Positions 1 to 11,858 of a stretch of DNA of 64,000 bases are shown here, one piece after another (position 1 is the stretch's first letter; each line of letters begins with the position of its first letter). The DNA is from Vicia villosa (Eukaryota > Streptophyta > Magnoliopsida > Fabales > Fabaceae): contig NW_026705313.1 in the NCBI RefSeq assembly GCF_029867415.1, positions 124,001-188,000 on the forward strand, written 5' to 3'. The notes beneath the pieces are model-generated. The model searched no databases. It had not been told where the DNA came from and was given only the letters and a program-made list of their open reading frames with translations. A program made the position numbers and the translations under genes.

Positions 1-117
1 AGTATTTCATATGTCAGGATATTTGTTGAAATAAAAATCCATGATTATATGAGACTCTTAATTTTCAGATTGGAGTTTTTCTTGAAAAAAGATGCGGGCA
101 AATTTTGGGGTATAACA
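1..117 (-). repeat. Start of the 3' LTR of the Ogre element (partial)
   Basis: Matches 16479-16595 with a single visible base difference (aattttgggg versus aatttcgggg). On the - strand it begins TGTTATACCCC at 117 and runs off the left edge of the window. Confidence 0.92.
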
Positions 118-132
118 GTTGCCCCTATTCAA
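118..132 (-). other. Polypurine tract of the Ogre element
   Basis: On the - strand the bases just before the LTR read GAATAGGGGCAAC. A short purine-rich run abutting the TG of the 3' LTR is where plus-strand DNA priming occurs in LTR retrotransposons. Confidence 0.6.
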
Positions 133-399
133 TCTTCTTAAACCTGAAGAGATTGTCTGAAATCTGAAGGTAGAAGATGATTGAATATTTAGATGCCCTG
201 AAAATTTGCACTTACCTTGATCAGAAGAGATGTTGGAAGTTGCATTTGAATGTCGTCTGCGAAATGTTGTTGGTAGATTGACACATTACCTGAGATGGGC
301 TTTCAGATGCCACCTGGTTAATGTGTTGATGGTTTGTTCATCAGAATGAATCCATTGATTATATCTTGATGAAGGATTTGAAAGTCTTTGTGTTGACTG

Positions 400-780
400 T
401 TTCGGAACCGTCCAAGGTTACCGCTTTAAGTCCTGGAAGATAATCGTTACGGAACTTGTCCAAAGTTTATCCGATTTAGATTTTGGAAGTTGATCATTGT
501 GGAACCGTTTGAGGTATCGCTTTAGATCTGCAATGTTAGATCGTTCTGGAACCGTCTGAGGTATCGCTTTAGATCTGCAATGTTAGATCGTTTTGCAACC
601 GTCTGAGGTATCGCTTTAGATCTGCAATGTTAGATCGTTTTGGAACCGTCTGAGGTATCGCTTTAGATCTTTGATGCTAGATCATTCTGGAACCATCTGA
701 GGTATCGCTTTAGATCTGTAATGCTAGATCGTTCTGGAACCGTCTGAGGTATCAACTTTAGATCTGTGATGTCTGTTTTT
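400..780 (-). repeat. 47-bp tandem repeat array in the Ogre 3' UTR
   Basis: The anchor GGAACCGTC or a close variant occurs at about 404, 451, 501, 548, 595, 642, 689 and 736. The spacing is exactly 47 bp in the last five steps and 47 then 50 bp in the first two. Each unit also carries GAGGTATCGCTTTAGATC. The outer copies are more diverged than the middle ones, as expected for an array growing by unequal exchange or slippage. Confidence 0.92.
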
Positions 781-1877
781 GAGTTGGTAAGTGATCAGAA
801 TGAATCTTCGGCTTGATTATATCTGAGAGAACCGTTCATGGAATTCAGGTGAACACTGCATGTGATTGAGAACATCTTTGTTGAAGATATCCGTCTACCT
901 GAAAAATCAAGTTAGTGATATGCAATGTTTATGATGCATGTAAATGTGAGATATTCCCGGAGAAATATGCATGTTATGTTGTGTATGAATATGCGTATGA
1001 ATATGCGCATGATGCATGATGTATGAATGTGAATATGAATGTGAGATGTCGATCTTTTATTTGGGAAAATAAATTTCCGCCAGTCATCTGGATATGACTA
1101 TATTGTGATCGTTGATGATCTTTTGTCTTGTTTGAGTACCCTTGGCCGGGGAAATTCTTTGAGAACCCTGGTACCCTGTTGAAGGATCTTTGAATATCTC
1201 TTGGGAATGAAAGGTAGCTGGAAGTTCTGATGTCCTTTCAAATGGGAATGAGGAAGATGCATAATCCTCCGATGCACTATCTGACCAAGTCCGGGTGCGG
1301 GGATCACACCTTCTGAAGATAGCGATCTGGAACAACCCTGCTGGGGGATAAGACTTCTTTTGAAGAGAAAATATTTTTGAGGAATTTGCTGAGAAATGCG
1401 TTTCTCTTGGGGATTTTCTTCTGATGGGATGATGTCCAGATAATTGGGACATTTCCTGAATGCTATTCCTGTTTTTCCTGGTAAACATCAATCATATTCA
1501 AATGCACATGTTCATTCAAAATTATCATGGGGATGTTTACGTATTCAAAACAGAAAAAGTGAAAATAGTGATTTTTGAGCCTAAGCTGCATTGATTTTTG
1601 AAAAAAAAAGAGCCATGATAGGCTGGTTAGCACAGGGAGACAACAATCCTAGAAGTAGGAAATTGTCAGAAAGTTTTGGAAAATATTTATGAAGATAAAT
1701 AGCTATGTGAAAATGATCCAGTCAAGTTTCAATTCTGCTATTGCCAATCTGTCCTCGAGCATCTCATCCCTCACTTGTTGGAAGAAAGTGATTGGACTGA
1801 TCGGTGTCTTTGAGGTGTTGAATCTTGATGGTGAGTAGGCAGCTGAACGGAACACAATTGTATGCTTCATTCCCTAA

Positions 1878-2028
1878 CTTTTGCCTAGGCTGCCCTTTCA
1901 GGTTTTCAGCCTACCGGGATAGTATTTGTTTAGTCTCTAATTTTTGCCTGGACCGCCCTTTCGGGTTTTCAATCCACCGAGACGCTCATTTTTGCCTAAG
2001 TTGCCCTTTCAGGTTTTCAACTTAGCGA
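1878..2028 (-). repeat. Three-copy degenerate repeat after pol
   Basis: A core of TTTTGCCT, then GCCCTTTC, then GGTTTTCA occurs three times, beginning near 1879, 1941 and 1989. The copies vary in spacing (about 62 and 48 bp) and lie just downstream of the pol stop in element orientation. Confidence 0.75.
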
Positions 2029-2048
2029 GCTGTTTTTTTTCTTTTTTT

Positions 2049-5000
2049 TTAAGAGAAGTATTTTTTGACTATGTCTGCATTCACAGGGTGTGGGAAATCC
2101 TCGCCATCCATGGTGGTAAGCAACATGGCGCCGCCGGAGAATATTTTCTTGATTATGAATGGTCCCTCGTAGGTGGGAGTCCATTTGCCTCTGGGATCAC
2201 CTTATGGTAAGATGATGCGTTTGACAACCAAGCCACCAGTTTGGTATGCTTGACTTTTGACTTTTTTGTTGAAGGCTTTGATCATACGCTTTTGGTATAG
2301 CTGACCATGACAAATAGCTGCGAGCCTTTTCTCATCAATCAGGTTTATCTGGTCCAACCGTGTTTGAATCCAATCGTCTTCGTCTAGATCGGCTTCTTTC
2401 ATAATCCTTAGGGAAGGAATCTGAATTTCAATTGGAAGAACTGCCTCCATACCATAGACTAAAGAGAATGGAGTTGCCCCTGTTGAAGTACGCGCAGATG
2501 TGCGATAACCATGAAGGGCAAAAGGCAACATCTCATGCCAGTCTTTGTAGGTTACTGTCATTTTTTGTATGATTTTCTTGATGTTCTTGTTGGCAGCTTC
2601 CACCGCGCCGTTCATCTTTGGTCGATATGGAGAAGAATTATGATGCTTGATCTTGAACTGTATGCAAAGTTCAGTAATCATTCTGTTGTTTAGATTTGTG
2701 CCATTGTCCGTGATAATCCGTTCAGGGATGCCGTACCGACAAATGAGATTGTATTTGATGAACCGGGCCACCACATTCTTGGTAACAGAAGCAAATGAAG
2801 CTACTTCTACCCACTTTGTGAAGTAGTCAATAGCGACCAGGATAAAGCGATGTCCGTTGGAGGCAGTAGGTTTGATTTCTCCAATCATATCAATACCCCA
2901 CATTGCAAAAGGCCAAGGAGCCGTCAGGACGCTTAACGGAACTGGAGGTACATGTACTTTGTCAGCGTATATCTGGCATTTGTGACATGTTCGGGAGTGA
3001 TGATGGCAGTCTGTTTCCATGGTAGACCAGTAATAACCTGCTCTCAGGATCTTTTTAGCCATTGTATGTCCACTGGAATGAGTACCGAAGGTACCATTGT
3101 GTATTTCTTCCATGATCTGTTCCGCTTCCTTCTTGTTTACACAGTGAAGTAAAGTCAAGTCATGGTTGCGTTTGTATAAGGTTCCATTGCTTAGAAAGAA
3201 TTTGGCAGCAAATCTCCTTAGAAACTTTCTGTCGTTAATGGATGCCCCTTCAGGGTACTCCTGAGCTTCGAGATATCTTTTTACTTCATGGAACCATGGT
3301 TTTTCCTCGGTTCCTTCGGTATTGATCTCATTGCAATAGGATGGTTCATCTTGCCTGTAAATGGTGATCATAGGCGCCTCGTTGTCCCACATGACTTTGA
3401 ACATGGATGACATGGTAGCTAAAGCATCAGCTAGTTGATTTTCCTCGCGTGGGATGTGTTCGAAAGTGATTTCTTCGAAGTAAGGAATCAAACTCAGCAC
3501 ATATTCTTTGTAAGGAATTAGATTCGGGTGCTTCGTGTCCCATTCCCCTTTGACTTGGTAGATTACCAAGGCTGAGTCTCCGTAGACTTCCAGGAATTTG
3601 ATTCTTAGATCGATTGCAGCTTTAAGACCCAGAATACATGCTTCGTATTCGGCTATATTGTTAGTGCAATTGAAGCATAATCTGGCAGTGAACGGTGTGT
3701 AACTTCCTGCGGGGGAAATGATCACAGCTCCGATGCCATTGCCAAGTGCATTAGAAGCTCCGTCAAAAACCATAGTCCACCGGGATCCTGGCTCGGGTCC
3801 CTCTTCTGGTCCTGGTTGTTTGTAGTCATTGACTAGCATAATGTCTTCGTCTGGGAAGTCAAAGTTCAATGCTTGATAATCATCCACTGCTTGATGAGCC
3901 AGATGATCAGCTACCACACTTCCTTTGATTGCTTTTTGTGAAGTGTATTGAATGTCATATTCTGTTAAGATCATTTGCCATCTCGCTATTCTTCCAGAGA
4001 GAGCAGGTTTTTCGAACACGTATTTGATGGGATCCATCTTGGAGATTAGGAAAGTGGTGTGATTTAGCATGTACTGTCTTAGCCGGCGAGCTGCCCAAGC
4101 TAAGGCACAACAAGTTTTTTCGAGTAGTGAGTATCTTGTTTCACAATCGGTAAACTTTTTGCTAAGATAGTAGATTGCGTGCTCCTTTCGGCCGGATTCG
4201 TCATGTTGTCCTAGTACACACCCCATTGAGTCTTCTAACACAGTTAGGTACATTATCAGAGGTCTGCCTTCCACAGGTGGCAACAAGATTGGAGGTTTTT
4301 GGAGATATTCTTTGATTTTGTCAAAGGCTAACTGGCATTTGTCATTCCACCTTTCCACTTGATCTTTCTTCAACAGTTTGAAGATCGGCACACAAGTAGT
4401 AGTCACGTGGGCAATAAATCGGGCGATGTAATTTAGACGTCCCAAGAATCCTCTGACTTGTTTCTCGGTACGAGGTATAGGCATTTCTTGAATGGCTTTA
4501 ACCTTGGCGGGATCAACCTCAATACCTTTGTTGCTGACGATGAAACCTAAGAGTTTGCCGGATCTTACTCCAAAGGTACACTTATTTGGGTTCAGTCGCA
4601 ACTTGTATTTCTTGAGTCTGTCAAACAACTTGTGTAAATGACCCAGATGTTCTTCCTCGGTGTTGGATTTTGCAATCATGTCATCGACATACACCTCTAT
4701 TTCTTGATGAATCATATCATGAAATAGCGCTACCATTGCACGTTGATAGGTTGCTCCTGCATTTTTCAGACCAAAGGGCATTACTTTGTAACAAAAGGTT
4801 CCCCAGGGTGTTGTGAAGGTTGTTTTTTCCATGTCTTCGGGTGCCATCTTGATTTGATTGTACCCTGAGAATCCGTCCATAAAGGAGAATACCTTGCATT
4901 GTGCGGTATTGTCAACCAGTACATCGATGTGTGGTAAAGGGAAATCATCTTTGGGACTTGCCCGGTTCAGATCTCTGTAGTCCACGCACATTCTGACTTT

Positions 5001-5520
5001 CCCGTCTTTTTTAGGTACAGGGACGATGTTAGCTATCCAAGGAGGATAACTTACAACTTTTAGGAATCCGGCATCGAACTGTTTTTCAACCTCGTCTTTG
5101 ATCTTTTTTGACATATCAGGCCTACTCCTTCGTAGTTTCTGTTTGACTGGAGTGCTACCTTCTTTGATTGGCAGGCGATGAACTACAATGTCCGTGTCAG
5201 GGCCTAGCATATCCTCATAGGACCAGGCGAATATCTCGACGTAGTCTCGCAGCATTTGAATCAGTCTTTGCTTGACGCTGTGTTCTAAATCAGCCCCTAT
5301 TTTGACTTCTTTCTTTTCTTCGTTGCTGCCCAAGTTGATGACCTCAATTGGCTCCTCATGAGGCTATATGGCCTTGTCTTCTTGTTCTAGCAGCCTTGCA
5401 AGTTCTCTTGGCATTTCACAATCTTCCTCACTTTCGTCCTCAGTTTGGTAGATCGGACTTTCAAAGTCATGACGGGCAATAGCAGAATCGTTGTTGACTG
5501 GATCCAGAGTGTATGTGAAT
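2049..5520 (-). pseudogene. pol: Ogre pol: reverse transcriptase, dual RNase H, integrase (two nonsense codons)
   Basis: Reads from the predicted splice acceptor at 5520 to a TAA at 2049-2051. In the long open part (5333-2202, 1043 codons) the RT catalytic motif YVDD is at residues 215-218. The RT-linked RNase H follows at about 365-480. A second RNase H-like module (FDGASN, then EYEA, then GDS) is at about 525-650. The integrase has an HHCC-type finger and the D, D, E landmarks IDM, TDNGT and EAANKN. A duplicated RNase H is characteristic of the Tat lineage. In-frame TAG at 5364-5366 and TAA at 2202-2204 each break a frame that otherwise continues, the second into a GPY/F-like tail, so this copy cannot make full-length Pol. 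Confidence 0.93.
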
Positions 5521-5778
5521 CTGCAAGTTAGTTATGTGAGTATGTGTGAAGAAAAAACATAGCTATTTGAAAGCAAAGAAAGAAAGAAAAAGGATCACAA
5601 AATTTAAATATGCAAGCGTCCCATGATTTTATTGAATGCACATGATCATGATATGATAAGCCCTTATGGAAGGACCAGTGTGCTAAGGCACACGGCTTTC
5701 AAGCTCATGGTTCGATTGTTCAGGAACCATTTTTATCTTTGCACAATTTACACAAAGAAAACAGGAAATGGCATTTAC
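5521..5778 (-). other. Predicted Ogre intron between protease and reverse transcriptase
   Basis: Donor GTAAAT starts at 5778 and acceptor TTGCAG ends at 5521 (- strand). Removing these 258 bp joins the protease frame (two bases of a codon at 5780-5779) to the first base at 5520 and continues in exactly the RT frame. Unspliced, the protease frame stops at 5775-5777. An intron at this position is established for Ogre elements. The exact sites here are my inference. Confidence 0.7.
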
Positions 5779-7394
5779 TCCTGGACAAAGGAGATCACAT
5801 CCTCAGCTTTCCAGTTGTTCAATCCACTGTTGTGAGCAGGGAGTATCCAGCTGTTCCAGTTGCAGTTGTCTTTTTCATCTTCCACAGCATTGATTTCATT
5901 AGTGGGAAAATGAGCCGGTGATCCTTCGGGATAAGGGATATACTCTGCTGGATACGAGAGCCCAGGCTGAGATATCTCTGTTGGCTGAGCGAGATGCTCG
6001 ATAAGGCCGTCCCATGCAGTCGGGATGATGTTTTGAATAGAGACTTGTGCATCCTGATGAGGAGTGTATGCTGACAGAAAACAACCCTCGTTATTTGGTA
6101 TTTCCCTGGCTTCTTCGAAAGCGAAATTGTCATCGTAATGTTCATCCCATCCAGTTGGGACAATGTCCTTCATAGCAATTTGTGAGCTCGGAGGAGCGGA
6201 ATATTTCACCATATAGTCATATTTGCCGCTGGGTTCTCCTAGCGTGTCCCATACTTCTTTGGGTGTATTTTGATATTGCTTAGTGACGGGACTTGTGAAA
6301 CTTTCGTCATTTCCAATTTGATCACCCCATCCAGTCGGGGTAATGTCTTCCATAGCAATATAGGAATTTTGAGGTACGGCATACTGATAGTTATACCCGC
6401 CGTTTGGTTCTCCCACAGCATCCCACATTCCCATGGAAAGGGGTGGAATCTCATCTGGATATGGCTGAATGATATGGTTCAAGAACACTCCTTCATCTTC
6501 AATAGCGTTTACTTCTTGGCTGACAAAGTGTGACATCAATCCTTCAGAACGAGGACTTTGATCATTCTTTTGATTTTCACTATCATAGCCCAGACCTAGT
6601 TTGTCAGACTTGTAGGGTATATCGGGAAGCTGCCCCCATACTGTGCAATCACCCTGTTCAATCATGGCTTTGGCATCTTTGAGAGAAGCCATAGCTGTAG
6701 TTGGAGTAGCAGGAATATGCTTGGTGGTAGAGACATCTGGGGAGACCACCTCAAATGATTGGCATGGAGTTTCGATGAATTCGTCCTCCAACTCAACATA
6801 TTTGGAATTGCTTAGGTGACTAACCACATATTCCTCTTCGCCATAGACTGTGACAATCTTTCCTTTTACTGGATATTTTAACTTCTGATGCAGGGTAGAA
6901 GTTACAGCGTTTGCTCCATGTATCCAAGGGCGTCCAAGTAAACAGGAGTAGGCTGGGTGAATTTCCATTACGTAAAAGATAGAATCGAAAATCTGAGAAC
7001 CCACTCTGATTGGGAGATTCACTTTTCCGTATACCGTTCTGGTTGACCCGTCAAAGGCTCTTACCACAACATCACTTGGTTGTAACACAATTCCTTCGAA
7101 GTCAAGCTTTTCTAGTACTGTTTTCGGTAACACGTTCAAAGAAGAACCGTTATCTACTAGCACATGAGATAGAGTGGTGCCATTACATTCAATGGAGATA
7201 TGTAAGGCTTTGTTGTGATTTTTTCCAGCAGGGGTTAGATCCACATCAGAGAAACCGAGACCATTGCTCATGGTTAGATTGGCAACACAATTCTCAAATT
7301 GGTCGACTGAGATCTCTTGAGGCACATGCGCAGCTTTCAGGAACTTCATCAGAGCTTTGGCATGAGCTTCTGAATATTTTAGCAGAGATAGCAT
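5779..7394 (-). pseudogene. Ogre aspartic protease region
   Basis: An open frame of 539 codons contains the retropepsin active site DNG at residues 81-83, in a context of hydrophobic, DNGSS, then NVLP. A family-typical FDG and a glycine-rich LLGRPW segment follow. The remaining 350 residues are a repeated linker with several copies of an acidic, proline-rich motif around IVPTGW/IIPTAW, of unknown role. The frame is offset from gag: a run of seven A at 7400-7406 (- strand) appears to have lost or gained a base, so gag and protease overlap by 16 nt in different frames instead of forming one polyprotein. Confidence 0.88.
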
Positions 7395-9598
7395 TGAGAT
7401 TTTTTTGAAACGGTGTGCCCCAGTTGCTCAACAATATTGTAATCACTCTTGCAGATGATTTTCAATATTTCCTCCATTTCTTGCTTTGATGGATCCTCAG
7501 CGGTGACCTCCACCGGGGTTTGAACTTGTTCAACTTGTGGCTCTTTGCCTCGAGCGTTGACATTTTGATTAGGAACTGGGACTCGGACTGGACCAGCAGC
7601 AACATTCGGAGAAATTTCTGGTGAAAAGATCCTTCCACTTCTCGTGATCTTGCTGGTACCCACAATATTACCCACAGTTGGAGTAGTTAACTTTGCGGTC
7701 TCTTCAGTCGAGGTACCCTGCTTAATTCCATGAACATAAACATTAGTGTCATATCCCCATGGGACAGCTTTGTTTGAGGAGTATGGAAATGGAGTTGGAC
7801 TAGCAATGACTACTGATGCCACTTTGAGTGTAGCAGAAATTTTGAATGGAGCCTTGGCAGAGATTTTGAATGGTAAGCTGGAGATCACTGAGGCATCCTC
7901 TATTCTTATCCCGTTTGCAAAGACTTCGCACAGCACGTCCATAGAAGGGAGCCTCTCAAACATAATGATACGGCGATCCATCCATTTTTGAATTCCCATT
8001 CTTAGATTTTCACAACCATTGGGCAGGCAGGAGCAGTAAAAGCAGTAGGGGTCACACCCTGGAAAGTAACCAGCTCGGATTAGCTTTCCTTTGACTTCGC
8101 AGAGTGGAGTTGATAATTCGTTCACATCATAGATGTAAACAGCGTCCAGGATAGCGTTAACAGTTTTGTCATGCTTTGGCATAGGTGCTGTGATGACATT
8201 TGAAGTTTCTGGAGGATCGAACTCAATTTCCCCAGCATCTATCATATCTTGTATTTTATTTTTCAAGGCCCAGCAGTGATCTGCGTCATGTCCTGGACAG
8301 TTTGAGTGATAGGCACATGTCGCATCAGGGCGATAATTCGGAGAGGAAGTGTTGACATTCTTTGGAGGACCTTTTAATGTGATCAGATCTGCTTTTAGCA
8401 AGTGCTGCAATGCCTGAGAGATTGGCATGTTGATTCTGGTGAAATTTCTTCTTGGTGCATCTGGTCGATGCGTATATTTTGGCTGTTGATCTTTTTGAGG
8501 TGCAGATGCGGAGATCAGAACTGCCCCTACAGATTGATGCTGCTCACTTTTGCGACTTTTCTGAATTTGTGTTGCATTGATCTCATTTCTCCCGCTGATG
8601 GGCCTTTTTGTAGTACCAGAGGAGGAACCTATTTGAATTTTTCCATTTTGAATGCCACTTTCGACACGTTCTCCGGTCAGTATCAGGTCAGTGAAACCTG
8701 ATGATGAGCTTCCCAGCAAATGGCTATAGAAAGGGCCAGTTAAAGTGCCCATGAACATGTCGACTAGTTCGCGATCAGATAAGGGTGGTTGAACCCTTCC
8801 AGCCATATCTCTCCACTTTTGTGCATATCCTTTGAAACTTTCTTTTGGTCCCATAGACATGCCTCTTAGTTGAGTGCGGGTTGGCGCAAGATCAACATTG
8901 TATTGGTACTGTTTGTAAAAAGCAGCAGCTAATTCTTCCGAAGTATGAACCTTGGTATTTTCCAGCTGATAGTACCACTCGAGTTGTGTACCCGACAGAC
9001 TTTCTTGGAAGAAGTGAATCCACAATTTGTTATCCGTTGTATGAGGTTGTATCTTCCTCACATAGGATCTCAGATGTAGTTTCGGGCAAGAAACTCCATC
9101 ATATTTTGCAAAGACAGGAACTTTGAATTTTGGAGGGATAACAACATCCGAGATGAGCCCTAGATCATTGAAATCTAAGCCAGGTATTTTTTATATCTCC
9201 ATAGCTTTCATACGGTCTTCCAGCTGTTGGTATTTTTCATCATCCGGTTCGTCCCCAGAATGATCATTTTCTTCATTTGAAGAGAGAGAGGGTTTAGCAG
9301 AACCCTGGTTGCTTTGATTGTCTTCTTGTTCACCATCACCGACTGTTTCAGGGATCGGTGGCTTTTTGAACTTTTTGACTGGGATTTTGATCTTCCTTTT
9401 CAGGTGACTCAAGCCTACAGATCCTTTGGGCTTCTTTTTCTTCTTGATTATCAGGGCTTTCAGTTCTTGTTGCCCCTTTGCCAGTTCCAGAATTGCCACT
9501 TGAACTTGGGCATTCTGTGCTTCGAGATTCTTGATGCTCATTTCAGATTCCATCTCTTCTGACTGAAATAAACAGCGAGAAGATGAGAAATCCGTCAT
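7379..9598 (-). pseudogene. gag: Ogre gag (nonsense codon and 3' frameshift)
   Basis: An N-terminal basic and acidic coil (9598-9194) and the main gag domain (from about 9190) are in the same frame, separated only by TAA at 9191-9193. The central part has the retrotransposon gag fold signature (WYYQLEN, then AAAFYKQYQYN, then FKGYAQKWRDMA). Toward the C-terminus a zinc-knuckle-like C-H-C-GH-C cluster starts with CAYHS. The frame ends out of register with protease at the A7 run near 7400. Gag proteins form the cytoplasmic particle that packages the RNA. This copy could only make truncated pieces. Confidence 0.9.
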
Positions 9599-9840
9599 GT
9601 GAACCTGTTATGCAATGTGTATGACTGGATGCCATGTGTATGAATGAAATGTATATGCAATGTATGAAATGTATATGCAATGCATGAAGTGAAATGTGTG
9701 TGCAATGTTTCAAGGATCTTAGAGTTTAGATTTGTTAAAGAAGAAACAAACGTTAGTTAATCAATTTATTTCTTTTTTTTTTGCTTCTTTTTTCTTTGCC
9801 TCATTTGGGCTTACAAGACAGAAATAAAATAAATGATCCT

Positions 9841-11185
9841 TCAGGTCTCCCGTGGACGCTTTCTCTTTGCCCCCAGGAATGTGTTGATCTGCTGTTCTTC
9901 TTGAAGCTGTCCGGTGAGCTCCAATATCCTTCTCTCATAGTCTTGACAGTATGATTTGAAGGTGTCTCTTTCCTCTTTGAGTTGAACCCAAGATTTTTGC
10001 AACTCTTCTAGGCCAGTTGGCATGTCCGGGTGTAAAATAACTTGAGGTTCATATCCTTCGACCTCTGGTTCAATAGTCACAGGTAGAACAGCAGGATATG
10101 GCATAAGGAGTTTCTGAGCATGAGTGCGGACCCATCTGAGGTAGGGTTCCATAGGAATAGAATTCCATTGCCCCAGAGTTTTGCTTTCTATTCTATAGAC
10201 ACTGCCCCATGCATGTATGAACCTTCGTCGGTGTCTATGAGAATCATTCTCGTAATCAAACACAATGCCATGGATAATCATGTCATGAGGACCGTTGCTC
10301 CTTGCATATCCGAATTGGCGTAGAGCTAAAGAGGGATTGTAAGTGATGCCTCCTTTGATGCCAAGGAGTGGCACATTAGGGTATTCTCCACAATGATCAA
10401 TGATAGTAATGTCTCTTTGAAAGAAGTTGTTCCACCGGATATCTGAATGAGACAAAGACATAATCCTGTGAGACCATTGCATTCTTTGTTCATTTCTCAA
10501 CACTGATCGGGGAAGATGAAATGTAAACCACCTAGCCAGTAGTGGTATACAGCACATGAGAGTTCCTCGTTTCTTCATGGTACGAGTGTGTAGAGAATGT
10601 AGAATGTCTCCCAGCAATGTTGGTATCGGGTTACGGATTAGGAAAAGGTTGATGATGTGTACACTTATGAACTGGTCGGGATTTGGGAATAAAACCAACC
10701 CATAGATCAAAAGTGCCATAACTTCCTCAAAAACTGGATAACTTTTGTTTTCTAGCAGTAGTCGAGCCTTTTCCAACAAGAACTTTGGCAAGCAAACCCT
10801 TAACTCCACTCTTTGTTTCCCAATTGGACTCGATTTCTGATTTTCGCAGATGTAAAGCAGCAGAAATGACTTCAGGTTTTGGAATCCTTTCTAAACCAGT
10901 GAAAGGTAATTGATTTCGAACAGGCAATCCCATTAGTTCAGAGAATTCTTCCAAAGTGGGTACCAACTGGTAATCAGGAAAGGTAAAGCAATGATGTTCA
11001 GAGTCAAAGAACTGGAACAGGACCCGTATCATGTCTTCTTCAAATTTTGAGGTAACCAAATGGAGTAGGTGACCATGCCTTTCAGTGAATTGAACATTCC
11101 TGGGGAATTCTGACACTAAGTCTTTTAGTTCAGATGGTACCGTTGAGATGTTGATTCGGATGTAATCTTTGGTGGCGGGAGCCAT
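9841..11185 (-). pseudogene. Ogre ORF1 (unknown function), frameshifted
   Basis: An ATG at 11183-11185 (MAPATKDY) opens a frame to about 10790. The homologous protein then continues in another frame down to 9841, so one base appears to have been inserted near 10790. The product resembles the family of plant proteins annotated as DUF7745-like, found as the extra leading ORF of Ogre elements. It has an FPDYQLVPTLEEFSELMGLP segment, a hydrophobic middle, and a C-terminal coiled coil ending in KRKRPRET. No catalytic motif is visible. Its function is not known. The ATG is preceded by TTTGTTTTTGCAGGTA, which looks like a splice acceptor and may mean a leader intron. Confidence 0.8.
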
Positions 11186-11840
11186 TACCTGCAAAAACAA
11201 AGGTAAACTCTTTGATCCTTGATGTGTCTGGTGCAAAAATGATATGCTTATGATGCAAACATGTGGCACACAAAAACAAATCAAACAATAGCCTTAGGTT
11301 TAAAGGCTTGCATGGAGCTGATAGGTGATACCCTCCCCACTGAAGTTGAGTTGGTTAAAACCTGTCCTAGAATAGTATTCGGGTTCTATGATCCTTGGAA
11401 GTAACATCTCAATACGGCGCTCGAGCGGCCGATCAAAATATTCCTCGAGGATAACTAACTTCGATCAATTTCAAAGCTAGCCACTTAATAGGCCACAAGT
11501 CAAGTTCAACTAAAAAGGTTCTAAGATAAATTAGTGTTTAATGACATTTCGGAAGCCTAATATACTCCTTGATCGTTTTCAAGGGACATCAGTATAAACC
11601 AAAGTATCGCACTAACGATGACTACCAGATTAACCGTATCGGTACATGCCGTACAGTTTCCTTGGTCTATTGTCATATACTTAAGGTATCTCGAGATTCG
11701 GGTTAGAATCTTTCACACAAGCAAAATACCCAAACAAACCTTTGAAAAATAGAGCAATCAAGTCAATCAATTGAAAACATCGAAGTGATCTATTCTCTTA
11801 AGGTAACCCCTTTTGAAAACATTTTGTTTTTGAAAGTATC
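11186..11840 (-). other. Ogre leader between PBS and ORF1
   Basis: About 650 bp without an ORF I can support. It lies between the primer binding site and ORF1, where leader and packaging sequences are expected. Nothing specific is recognised. Confidence 0.6.
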
Positions 11841-11858
11841 TCCCCAGCAGAGTCGCCA
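11841..11858 (-). other. Primer binding site of the Ogre element
   Basis: The - strand reads TGGCGACTCTGCTGGGGA four bases inside the LTR end. This is the PBS form seen in Ogre/Tat elements, reported to pair with a tRNA-Arg 3' end. It fixes the LTR boundary near 11863. Confidence 0.8.

Larger units (their letters stand above)
118..2048 (-). other. Ogre 3' untranslated region
   Basis: This 1.9 kb lies between the end of pol and the polypurine tract and has no credible ORF. ORFs here such as 1084-1491 have no recognisable product. It holds two repeat arrays (about 404-780 and 1878-2028) and ATG-rich low-complexity sequence around 955-1045 (GAATATG-like steps). Tandem arrays in this region are a known property of Ogre elements. 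Confidence 0.75.

Noticed and set aside
400..780. CRISPR-like repeats
   Set aside because: Units are contiguous 47-bp tandem copies with no unique spacers, in a plant retroelement UTR. It is a minisatellite.
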